Assembly (NCBI RefSeq): GCF_041080675.1
Contig: NZ_CP163520.1
Location: 2,790,001 to 2,854,000, forward strand
Source of the DNA: Streptomyces sp. cg36
GTDB taxonomy: Bacteria > Actinomycetota > Actinomycetes > Streptomycetales > Streptomycetaceae
Reading direction: 5' to 3'
Length of the DNA: 64,000 nucleotides
The position numbers and the translations under genes are program-made. The notes under the pieces are model-generated. The model was not told the DNA's origin. It did not search any database and saw only the letters and a program-made list of their open reading frames with translations. Of the stretch, positions 32,220-40,037 are shown piece by piece (positions within the stretch are counted from its first letter, which is position 1; every line of letters begins with the position of its first letter).

Positions 32220-33602
32220 TCAATGCGTGTAGTGCTGTTCGGGGGTCGGTGGAGGTGCGGAGTGGGCCGAGGCGCGGGCGAGGACCGCGGTGGCCCGGAC
32301 GAGCAGGACGAGGGCGACGGCGCCGCACAGGGCGGCCGGTACGGCTCCGGCGCCGCCCGCCGTGACCGCGGCCTCGACGGGCCGCGCCAGGAAGCCGCAG
32401 CCCGGCAGCCGCCCGGCGAGAACCAGGGCGAGGACGCCGGCCTCGGCGCAGGCGGCGGCCCGCAGCCCGGCCACGGCGGGCGCGGCGAAGCCGTGCAGCG
32501 CCAGCAGCCGGGCCAGGAAGAGCAGCGCGCCGGGCGCGGCGGCGGACGCGAACGAGCCGTGTCCGTACGCGAGTCGACCGATCAGGAGGAGCGCGGCGAG
32601 GGCGGCGAGGTAGAGGGCGACCGCGCCGAGCAGCAGCGGGCGGGAGCGGCCCGCGAACTCCTCCAGGCCGCGGCTGGTGACCAGGCCGCGCCGGGCCCGT
32701 ACGGCGAAGAGCCGCGCGCACCAGGCGGCGGGGGCGACGGCCAGGGTGAGTCCGACGGCCGCGGCGGGGTCGGCGGCCCAGTCGCCCGGGGCGCCCCCGG
32801 GGCCGGTGTCGGGGCCGCCGGTGAGCAGGGCGTCGAGCAGTCCGTCGCCCGCGACGGCGTAGGCGGCGAGCCAGAGCGCCCACGGCAGCCCGGCGCCCCG
32901 GCCGGCCCGCAGGGGGCCGTGGCGCAGGGCGTGGGCGAGGGCCGCGCCGACGGCGGCGGTACCGGCGGCGAGCACCGCCAGCCGCACCCCGCCGACGGTG
33001 AGCCGACCCGCCGTCACCGTGACGGCGCACAGGGCGCCGGGCAGCAGCGCGCCGAGCACCCTGAGCGCCCGGCCGGAGCGCGGGGGCGCGGGGTCCGGGT
33101 CGTCGCGGAGCGGCTCGCTGCCCCGGGGCACGCGCGCGTAGAGCTCCTCGGCGAGCGAGAAGACGTCCCGGTGGCGGAACCGGGCGGCGGTGCGGTCGGT
33201 CATCCCGTGCGCTTCGAGCCCGGCGGCGATCTCCAGTGGGTCGACGGCCCGTTCGCAGAGTTCGCGATGGCGGTGCATGAGGGCCTTGACGGGGTCGGCG
33301 GGTCCGCGCCGGGGGCGAGTGCCGGGGGCGGGGGTGGCCGGGGCCGCTCGCGTACTCGCGGCCTTCGTCGGGGCGGGGCCCGAATCCCCTTCCGCGGCTT
33401 CCCCGTTGGGGGCGTCGTCCGTGGCCGCGTCCTCCCTCGACTCGACTTCGCTGCCGAGCGCCTGGGAGGGGATGGGACGTCTCGGTACCGGGTCCGCGAG
33501 CAGGGCTTCCGAGCGGATGTCCCAGGCGCCGGCGCTCTCGGGGGCGCGCGGGATGTCGCTCTCGGCGGGGCCGTCCGTCGGGCGGGTGGTGGGCGGGGTC
33601 AT
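32220..33602 (-). CDS. Polytopic membrane protein of the carbohydrate operon
   Basis: The 460-aa protein starts at ATG 33602, overlapping the glycosyltransferase stop (ATGA). The first 170 residues are soluble: a disordered stretch, then a helical domain (KALMHRHRELCERAVDPL, GLEAHGMTDRTAARFRHRDV, LAEELYARVPRG). About eight membrane helices follow (from LRVLGALLPGALCAVTVTA to ALCGAVALVLLVRATAVLA). It may export or anchor the polymer, like PelG or another polysaccharide flippase, but no such family motif is evident. Coupling to the PelF-like gene supports a shared function. The family is not recognised. Confidence 0.75.
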   Translation of the reverse strand: MTPPTTRPTDGPAESDIPRAPESAGAWDIRSEALLADPVPRRPIPSQALGSEVESREDAATDDAPNGEAAEGDSGPAPTKAASTRAAPATPAPGTRPRRGPADPVKALMHRHRELCERAVDPLEIAAGLEAHGMTDRTAARFRHRDVFSLAEELYARVPRGSEPLRDDPDPAPPRSGRALRVLGALLPGALCAVTVTAGRLTVGGVRLAVLAAGTAAVGAALAHALRHGPLRAGRGAGLPWALWLAAYAVAGDGLLDALLTGGPDTGPGGAPGDWAADPAAAVGLTLAVAPAAWCARLFAVRARRGLVTSRGLEEFAGRSRPLLLGAVALYLAALAALLLIGRLAYGHGSFASAAAPGALLFLARLLALHGFAAPAVAGLRAAACAEAGVLALVLAGRLPGCGFLARPVEAAVTAGGAGAVPAALCGAVALVLLVRATAVLARASAHSAPPPTPEQHYTH

Positions 33603-36229
33603 CGCGTCGCCTCCTCGGCGTGGGCGGAGCCGAAGCCGGGCGGGTCGGTGACGGAGAGATCGGTGACGGTCAGGTCCGTGACGGAGAGGCCGGTGACGGT
33701 CAGGTCCGTGAGCGTGGGGGCCGTGGCCGTCTGGTGCGCGCAGCCCGGGCACGTCGAGGCCCGGGGGATCACGACGGTCGGCTCCGCACCGCTGGACACC
33801 GGCTGCACGGGCGCGGCACCGGCCCGCCGTGCGGCGTCGGCGCGCACGGCTTCGAGGCGCACGGTGTCGTCGGCACGCACGGCTTCTTCGGTACGTGCGG
33901 TGTCGAGGCGCACGGTGTCGTCGAGGTGCACGGCGTTGTCGGCACGTGCGGCTTCGTCCGTACGTGCGGTGTCGAGGCGTGCCGTGTCGGTGCGGGCGGC
34001 GGGCGTCTTCGGTGCGGCCGGGGGGCGGGACGCGGCCTCCGTACGCGCCGCCGGGTCCGCCCAGCTCGGGGCGCGCCCGGTGGCCGGGGCCGTCGCCGCC
34101 GTCCAGTTGCCGGGGACGTGGGCCTCGGCGGGGTGGGCGAAGGGCACCGGGTCGCCGCTGCCGTCGAGCGTGTCGCGCTGGACCGGGCAGTGCGACATCA
34201 GCTCCAGGTAAATGCCGCGAAATGCCGCGAGGTTCTGCTCGACGGTGAAGAGTTCGAGGGCGCGGGCCCGGGCGGCGGCGCCGAGGCGCTCGCGGCGTTC
34301 CGGGTCGCGCAGCAGCGCCACGCACGCGTCCGCGAGCGCGCGCGGGTTGCGGGGCGGTACGACGAGACCGGTGCCGCCGATGACCTCGACCACGGCGCCC
34401 GCGTCCGTGGAGACCGTGGCCCGGCCGCAGAACATCGCCTCCACCAGGCTGACCGGGAAGCCCTCGACGACGCTGGAGAGGACGACGACGCTGCCCGAGC
34501 CGTACGCGTCGGCGAGCTCCGGCGCCTCCGGGCCGCCGATCTCCTCGAAGGAGACCGGGTTGTCGCCGACCGCGTGCGCGTCGGCGGCCTCGTCGGGGAA
34601 GAGCTGGGCGGCGAGGGCGCGGCAGTGGGCGAGGTAGGCGGCCGACTCGGGGGGCAGTCCGGCGGCACCGGCGTACCCGTGCGCCCCGCCGGCGCCGAAG
34701 CCGCCGTACGCGGCCGGGCCGTACCCCTGACCGCCGGGGGCGGCGTGCCCGGCCCCGGAGTGTCCGGCCGGGGCGCTCGTGGTCCCGCCCGTACCGAACC
34801 CGCCGGTCCCGAACCCGCCCGCGCCGCCGTCCGGGCCGCAGGGGCCACCGGCCCCGGGCCCGCGTCCGTAGGCGTACCCGTCCGTGCCGGACGCCTGCCC
34901 GTCGGGGGCAGGCTCTCCCCGGCCCCCGCGAACGCTCGCGGCGGGGCCGTACGACGGGGTGGGCCGGGCCGCGTAGAAGATCCGCAGGCGGGCGTCCGGC
35001 TCGGCCCGGCGGACCTCCGCGAAGGCGTGCAGCAGGGCGATCAGGTCCTTGGTGGGGTCGATGCGGCCGACCCAGACCAGGGTGGCGGGGTCGCCCCCGT
35101 TCGGCTCCTCGCCGACCGTCTGGAAGCGCTCGGCGGCCATGCCGGGGTACACCGTGCGCAGCTTGGCGCGGTCGGCGCCGCACTTCTCCTGCCAGCGGCG
35201 GGTGTGGGTGTTGCCGGGGGTGATGAGCGCGGCCCGCTCGTACACCTCGACGGCGAGACGGCGGTGGAAGGCGGCGAGCAACGCGCGCACGGGGGCGGGC
35301 ACTTCGCTGCTCGCGAGGTACTGGGTGCGCAGCTGCACCCCGTACTCGGTGACCAGCAGCGGGACCCCGAAGAAGCGTTTGGCCAGCAGACCGGGGAGGG
35401 CGGCGGAGCCGCCGCCCGCCGCATGGCAGAGGTCGACGTCGCCGAGGCCCGCCTCGTCGTACCAGTCGAGCGAGAGCGGGCGCAGGGCGCGCTCCAGGAG
35501 GTCGGCGAAGGCGAGGTAGTCGGGGACGCGGGCGGTCGCCACCGCGCGGTTGGCGCCCGGGGCGCGGCAGGCGGCCTCCAGGATGCGGACGGCCGTCTCG
35601 GAGCGGAGCGCGGTGTGCAGGCCGCCGCTCTCGCGGGCCAGGTCGGCCAGTCCGTACAGCGCCTCGGCGAACCGGGCGGCCCCGCCGGCCGGGGCGGCGG
35701 CCGGGCCCGTCGCGGCCTCCTCCTCGGGGGTGAAGGCCGCGCCCGCGACGGGTCCGCCCACGAACGCGGCTCCCGCGAACGCCACTCCGGGCATCCCCGC
35801 CAGCCCCGCGCCCCCGGCCGCGCCCCGGCCCGGGTCGCCTCCCGCGCCTTCGCGCGCGTGCCGGGCGGGGGCCGGGCGGTCGGCGGCCGGGCCCGGGTCG
35901 CCGGGCGTCCCGTCCGCGCAGATGGCGTCCGCCAGTTCGCGGAAGCAGCCCGCGAAGCGGTGCCGCTCGCGGCGGCCGTAGGCCCGGCCCGCGCGGCCCC
36001 GGGTCCAGGGGTGGCCGCCGTCCTGGGGGGCCCAGAGCGGGGCCGTGCGGACACGGCGGACCTGGGGCGGCAGCGCCACCCAGCCGCGCTCCTCCTGAGC
36101 CGCCGTACGGCTCAGGGCGTATATGTCGAACTCGTGCCGCGCGAGCCCGCGCACGAGCCGGTCGCACCACAGCCTGGACTCGCCGGTCGTGTACGGATAT
36201 CCGCCGTCGGTGAGCAGTCCGACCCGCAT
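33599..36229 (-). CDS. PelF/DUF3492-like family 4 glycosyltransferase
   Basis: The 876-aa protein starts at ATG 36229 (MRVGLLTDGGYPYTTGES). The N-terminus matches DUF3492 of PelF glycosyltransferases (GGYPYxxGE..WCDRLVRGL). The C-terminal GT-B domain has LVWVGRIDPTKDLIALLHAF, GDNPVSFEEIGGPEAPELAD and VVVLSSVVEGFPVSLVEAMF, with the GT4 E-x7-E-like motif. PelF uses UDP-sugars to polymerise the Pel polysaccharide. Two unusual parts exist: a glycine/proline/tyrosine-rich insert (about 440-530) between the Rossmann-like halves, and a 200-residue repetitive tail (DTVRLDTARTEEAVRAD and LTVTDLSVTD units) ending with CPGC. It is the first gene of the operon. Confidence 0.8.
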   Translation of the reverse strand: MRVGLLTDGGYPYTTGESRLWCDRLVRGLARHEFDIYALSRTAAQEERGWVALPPQVRRVRTAPLWAPQDGGHPWTRGRAGRAYGRRERHRFAGCFRELADAICADGTPGDPGPAADRPAPARHAREGAGGDPGRGAAGGAGLAGMPGVAFAGAAFVGGPVAGAAFTPEEEAATGPAAAPAGGAARFAEALYGLADLARESGGLHTALRSETAVRILEAACRAPGANRAVATARVPDYLAFADLLERALRPLSLDWYDEAGLGDVDLCHAAGGGSAALPGLLAKRFFGVPLLVTEYGVQLRTQYLASSEVPAPVRALLAAFHRRLAVEVYERAALITPGNTHTRRWQEKCGADRAKLRTVYPGMAAERFQTVGEEPNGGDPATLVWVGRIDPTKDLIALLHAFAEVRRAEPDARLRIFYAARPTPSYGPAASVRGGRGEPAPDGQASGTDGYAYGRGPGAGGPCGPDGGAGGFGTGGFGTGGTTSAPAGHSGAGHAAPGGQGYGPAAYGGFGAGGAHGYAGAAGLPPESAAYLAHCRALAAQLFPDEAADAHAVGDNPVSFEEIGGPEAPELADAYGSGSVVVLSSVVEGFPVSLVEAMFCGRATVSTDAGAVVEVIGGTGLVVPPRNPRALADACVALLRDPERRERLGAAARARALELFTVEQNLAAFRGIYLELMSHCPVQRDTLDGSGDPVPFAHPAEAHVPGNWTAATAPATGRAPSWADPAARTEAASRPPAAPKTPAARTDTARLDTARTDEAARADNAVHLDDTVRLDTARTEEAVRADDTVRLEAVRADAARRAGAAPVQPVSSGAEPTVVIPRASTCPGCAHQTATAPTLTDLTVTGLSVTDLTVTDLSVTDPPGFGSAHAEEATR
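33648..33707. repeat. 30-bp tandem repeat in glycosyltransferase tail
   Basis: GTGACGGAGAGATCGGTGAC... occurs twice (33648-33677, 33678-33707, one or two mismatches), encoding LTVTDLSVTD repeats. A second degenerate array of 30-45 bp units around 33830-33985 encodes the DTVRLDTAR repeats. Both keep frame. Confidence 0.8.
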
Positions 36230-36307
36230 GTACGCACCCCCGATCTCCCTGGTGGGCGGCCGCCGTGGCACCGGCGACTCGCAGCGGGAAGAACGTAAGC
36301 GGATACA

Positions 36308-36345
36308 CCGGTGGCGCGATGGACGGTTGTCCATCGCGCCACCGG
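36308..36345. terminator. 17-bp hairpin ending the opp operon
   Basis: CCGGTGGCGCGATGGAC and its exact complement flank GGTT. It lies 75 bp past the oppDF stop and 79 bp before the glycosyltransferase start, separating the two operons. Confidence 0.85.
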
Positions 36346-36419
36346 AAGGGGTGAATGCACGTAACTTTCGCTCCCTCGTCGCGTTCTGTCGCGCTACGGG
36401 GCGGGAAAGTCACTCTGCG

Positions 36420-38057
36420 TCAGGCTGCGGCCACTTCGTCGCGGGGTGCCGCGTCGGCCTCCGCGCGCAGTTGCTCGCGCAGCTCCTTGCGGGCCGCCCG
36501 GCGCACGGCCGCCAGCACCGGGTCGACCGTCGGGACGGCCGCCAGCAGCTGGCGCGTGTACGGGTCGCGGGGCGAGCCGTACACCTCCTCGACCGGGCCC
36601 TCCTCCACGACCCGGCCGCGCCGCATCACCGCCACCCGGTCGCTGACCTGGCGCACCACGGCGAGGTCGTGCGCGATGAAGACCAGGCCGAGGCCCAGTT
36701 CGCGCTGCAACTCCGCCAGCAGCTCGGTGACATGGGCCTGCGTGGTGACGTCGAGCGCGGAGACCGGCTCGTCGCAGACGATCAGCTGCGGCTCGGCCGC
36801 GAGCGCCCGGGCGATGCCCACGCGCTGGCGCTGGCCGCCGCTGAACTCGTGCGGATAGCTGTCGTAGCGGTCCGGGTCGAGTCCGACGCGGTCCAGGAGT
36901 TCGCCCACGCGCGCGCGGATGCGCTTCTCGTCCCGTACGCCCGAGGCGCGCAGCGGATCCGCCACGGACTCGCCGATCGAGCGGCGGGGGTTGAGGGAGG
37001 CGACCGGGTCCTGGAAGACCATCTGGACGGCCGTGCCCTCGCGCGCGATCGTGCCGGAGGTGGTGTCGAGCAGACCGACCAGCATCCGGCCGAGCGTCGT
37101 CTTGCCGCTGCCGCTCTCGCCGACCACGCCGAGCGTCTCGCCGCGCCGCACGGTGAGCGAGACGCCGTCGACGGCGGTGAACGCCGACTTGCCGCGGCCG
37201 AACACCTTGCGCAGGTCGCGGGCTTCGAGCAGTGGTTCGCCGGGGGCGGCCGAGGCCGCCTTGGCGGTGTCCAGGCGCGGCACCGCCGACAGCAGCTCCT
37301 TGGTGTACGCGGCCTCGGGCGCGCCCAGCACGTCCCGGACCGGGCCGCGCTCCACCGCGCGCCCCTGGCGCATGACGAGGACGTCGTCGACGCTCTCGGC
37401 CGCCACGCCCACGTCATGGGTGACCAGCAGCAGCCCCATCCCGGTCTCCTGGCGCAGCCCGTGCAGCAGGTCGAGGATCTGGGCCTGGACGGTGACGTCG
37501 AGGGCGGTGGTCGGCTCGTCGGCGATCAGCAGCCTGGGTTCGCAGGCGAGCGCCATCGCGATGAGGGCGCGCTGGCGCATGCCGCCGCTGAACTCGTGCG
37601 GGCGCGAGCGGGACTTGCGGGCCGCGTCCGGGATGCCGACGCGGTCGAGCACCTCGACGGCACGCGCGCGTGCGGCCCGCTTGGAGCCGCCCCGGTGCAC
37701 CCGGTACACCTCGGCGATCTGGTCGCCGATCGTGTAGTACGGGTCGAGGGAGGAGAGCGGGTCCTGGAAGACCATGGCCGCCACTCCCCCGCGCAGCCGC
37801 CGCAGTTCGGCGTCGGAGGCGTTCTGCACGTCGGTGCCCGCGACCTTCACGGTTCCCTCGACCACGGCGCCGGTGCCCCGGTGCAGCCCGAGCAGGGCGT
37901 ACGCGGAGGCGCTCTTGCCGGAGCCGGACTCGCCGACCACGCCGAGGGCGGCGCCGGGCGCCAGCGTGAAGGAGAGCCCGTCGACGGCCCGGTTCCCGGC
38001 GAAGTCGATGGAGAGGCCGGAGACCTCCACCAGGGCCTGGTTGCTGACCTCGGTCAT
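36420..38057 (-). CDS. Fused peptide ABC transporter ATPase (OppD-OppF type)
   Basis: The 545-aa protein holds two complete nucleotide-binding domains. The first has VVGESGSGKSASAYALLG, FSGGMRQRALIAMAL and LLIADEPTTALDV; the second has VVGESGSGKTTLGRMLVG, FSGGQRQRVGIARAL and LIVCDEPVSALDV. This order (OppD-like then OppF-like, each with the oligopeptide C-terminal extension) is common in actinobacteria. Both Walker sites look intact. It starts ATG 38057, overlapping the oppB stop by 4 bp, as part of a four-gene operon. Confidence 0.93.
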   Translation of the reverse strand: MTEVSNQALVEVSGLSIDFAGNRAVDGLSFTLAPGAALGVVGESGSGKSASAYALLGLHRGTGAVVEGTVKVAGTDVQNASDAELRRLRGGVAAMVFQDPLSSLDPYYTIGDQIAEVYRVHRGGSKRAARARAVEVLDRVGIPDAARKSRSRPHEFSGGMRQRALIAMALACEPRLLIADEPTTALDVTVQAQILDLLHGLRQETGMGLLLVTHDVGVAAESVDDVLVMRQGRAVERGPVRDVLGAPEAAYTKELLSAVPRLDTAKAASAAPGEPLLEARDLRKVFGRGKSAFTAVDGVSLTVRRGETLGVVGESGSGKTTLGRMLVGLLDTTSGTIAREGTAVQMVFQDPVASLNPRRSIGESVADPLRASGVRDEKRIRARVGELLDRVGLDPDRYDSYPHEFSGGQRQRVGIARALAAEPQLIVCDEPVSALDVTTQAHVTELLAELQRELGLGLVFIAHDLAVVRQVSDRVAVMRRGRVVEEGPVEEVYGSPRDPYTRQLLAAVPTVDPVLAAVRRAARKELREQLRAEADAAPRDEVAAA

Positions 38058-39043
38058 CGCAGCACCACCCGTCGGTCGGCCACCACGTACAGCGCGTCCG
38101 CGACGGCATTGGCCAGTACGACGAAGAATCCGGTCGTCATCACGACGCCGACCACCACCGGCAGGTCGACCTGGCGGACCGAGTCCACCAGGAGCTTGCC
38201 GATGCCCTGGAGTCCGAAGAGCGACTCGGTGAGCACCGCGCCGCCGACCGCCGAGCCCGCGTCGAGCGCGCCGAGCGCGATCACCGGGGCGAGCGCGCCG
38301 CGCAGGGCGTGCCGGCCGACGATGGCCCGCTCGCTCACGCCGTACGCGCGGAAGGTGCGCACATGGTCCTCGGCGAGGGTCTCCAGCATCGAACTGCGCA
38401 CCAGGCGGGCGTATTTGGCGCTCTCGATCAGCGCCAGCGAGATCCACGGCAGCAGCAGTCCCCAGAACCACTGCTCGGGGTCGTCGGCGAACGGGGTGTA
38501 CTGCGGGAACGGCAGCCAGCCGAGCGTCGAGCAGAAGACGATGATCAGCACCAGGCCGATCACGAAGACCGGGGTGGAGACGCCGACCAGGGTGATCCCG
38601 GTCAGCGTCCGCTCGACGGCGCCGCCGCGCTTCCAGGCGGAGAGCAGTCCGGTGCCGACGCCCAGCAGGATCCACAGCACGAACGCGCCGAGCACCAGCG
38701 AGGCCGTGACGGGCAGCTTGTTCAGGAGGATCTCGGTGACCGGCGAGTCCTGGCGGTAGGAGAGGCCGAGGCAGGGCGCGTCGCAGTGGACGACGCCGAC
38801 GCCGGAGGAGAAGTCGCGTCCCACGAACAGGCCCTGGAGGAAGTGCCAGTACTGCGCGTAGAGGGGGTCGCCGAGCTGGAGGCGGTCGTGCACCTGGGCG
38901 ACCTGCGCCGGGGAGCAGCGCTCGCCGCAGACGATCTGGGCGACGTTGCCGGGGGCGGCGTAGAAGACGAGGTAGACGACGACGGAGAGGGCGAGCAGCA
39001 CGAAGGCCGCACCGGCGAGCCGCCGCAGCAGGAAGCCCGTCAC
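38054..39043 (-). CDS. Peptide ABC transporter permease (OppB type)
   Basis: The 329-aa protein starts at GTG 39043, overlapping the oppC stop (GTGA). It has about six membrane helices and the ABC permease EAA loop (RLVRSSMLETLAEDHVRTFRAYGVSERAIVGRHALRGAL). A first periplasmic loop carries CGERC and CDAPC cysteine pairs, not usual for OppB, which might form disulfides outside the cell. With the adjacent oppC it forms the membrane pore. Confidence 0.92.
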   Translation of the reverse strand: MTGFLLRRLAGAAFVLLALSVVVYLVFYAAPGNVAQIVCGERCSPAQVAQVHDRLQLGDPLYAQYWHFLQGLFVGRDFSSGVGVVHCDAPCLGLSYRQDSPVTEILLNKLPVTASLVLGAFVLWILLGVGTGLLSAWKRGGAVERTLTGITLVGVSTPVFVIGLVLIIVFCSTLGWLPFPQYTPFADDPEQWFWGLLLPWISLALIESAKYARLVRSSMLETLAEDHVRTFRAYGVSERAIVGRHALRGALAPVIALGALDAGSAVGGAVLTESLFGLQGIGKLLVDSVRQVDLPVVVGVVMTTGFFVVLANAVADALYVVADRRVVLR

Positions 39044-40035
39044 TTCGATGCCTCCTTCTTCTTGCGGGACTTGACGCCGACCCGGAGCCGGGAGGCCGCG
39101 CGCGGGTCGAGCGCGGTGCGCACGCCCTCGCCGACGACGGTCAGGGAGAGCACGGTGACGAGCAGGAACCCGGCGGGCAGCAGCAGATAGGTCGGCGCCG
39201 ACTGGTACCAGGTGTTGGCGTCGGTGAGCATCTGTCCCCAGGACGGGGTGGGCGGCTTGATGCCGACGCCGAGGAACGACAGCGCCGCCTCGACGGAGAC
39301 GTTCGCGGGGACGAGCAGCACGCTGTAGGTGATGACGGGCGCGGCGAGCGCGGGCAGCAGTTCGCGGCGGGCGACGGCGAAGCCGCCCCAGCCGCTCAGC
39401 CGGGCCGCGGCCACGTAGTCGAGCGACTTCAGGCTGAGCGCCGACGAGCGCACGATCTTGGAGATGCCGGACCACTGCACCAGCGCGATGATCAGGGTCA
39501 CCAGGACGGGCCGGGGCACGGACTGCGGGACGACGGCGATCAGGCCGAGCCCGATGACCAGCAGCGGCAGCGCGACCATCACATCGGTGATCCGGCTGAC
39601 GGCCTGGTCGGCCCAGCGTCCGCCGAGCGCGGCGAGCAGTCCGAGGCTCACCCCGATGAAGACCTGCACCAGGGTGGCGATGAAGGCGACGCCGAGGGAG
39701 ACCCGGGCGCCGTAGACGAGCCGGGCGAACAGGTCGCGGCCGGTCTGCGGTTCGACGCCGAGCCAGTGCTCGGAGCTGATCCCGCCGAACGCGCCCTTGG
39801 GGACGCCGCCCGCGACGGAGTCGACGAGCGCCGGGTGGTAGGTGTTCGGGTCCTGCCCCTCCAGGGCGGTGAGCAGGGGCGCGGCGAGCGCGACGAGCAC
39901 GAGCAGCGCGAAGACGACGGCGGCGACGGTCACGGCGCGCTGGGCGCGCAGCCGCCGCCAGAACTGACGGGCCCCCGAAGCGGGAGCGGCCACCTGGGCC
40001 GCTCCCGTCTCCGAGGCCAACAGGGCCTCACTCAT
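39040..40035 (-). CDS. Peptide ABC transporter permease (OppC type)
   Basis: The 331-aa protein has an N-terminal tail, a first membrane helix (VTVAAVVFALLVLVALAAPLL) and the C-terminal BPD-transport domain with the EAA motif (ALSLKSLDYVAAARLSGWGGFAVARRELLPAL). It ends with a basic tail RVGVKSRKKKEASK, probably cytosolic. It starts 2 bp after the substrate-binding gene. Confidence 0.92.
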   Translation of the reverse strand: MSEALLASETGAAQVAAPASGARQFWRRLRAQRAVTVAAVVFALLVLVALAAPLLTALEGQDPNTYHPALVDSVAGGVPKGAFGGISSEHWLGVEPQTGRDLFARLVYGARVSLGVAFIATLVQVFIGVSLGLLAALGGRWADQAVSRITDVMVALPLLVIGLGLIAVVPQSVPRPVLVTLIIALVQWSGISKIVRSSALSLKSLDYVAAARLSGWGGFAVARRELLPALAAPVITYSVLLVPANVSVEAALSFLGVGIKPPTPSWGQMLTDANTWYQSAPTYLLLPAGFLLVTVLSLTVVGEGVRTALDPRAASRLRVGVKSRKKKEASK

Positions 40036-40037
40036 GA

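Noticed and set aside
29208..34211. A 1,667-codon open frame on the plus strand
   Set aside because: It runs antisense to moeZ, the hydrolase, epimerase, membrane and glycosyltransferase genes. Long antisense frames arise from the high GC content; the translation is low-complexity with no domain.
32220..36413. A 1,397-codon minus-strand frame joining the membrane protein to upstream sequence
   Set aside because: The part upstream of 33602 overlaps the glycosyltransferase in another frame and is arginine/proline/glycine-rich. The glycosyltransferase has clear motifs in its own frame, and ATG 33602 overlaps its stop.
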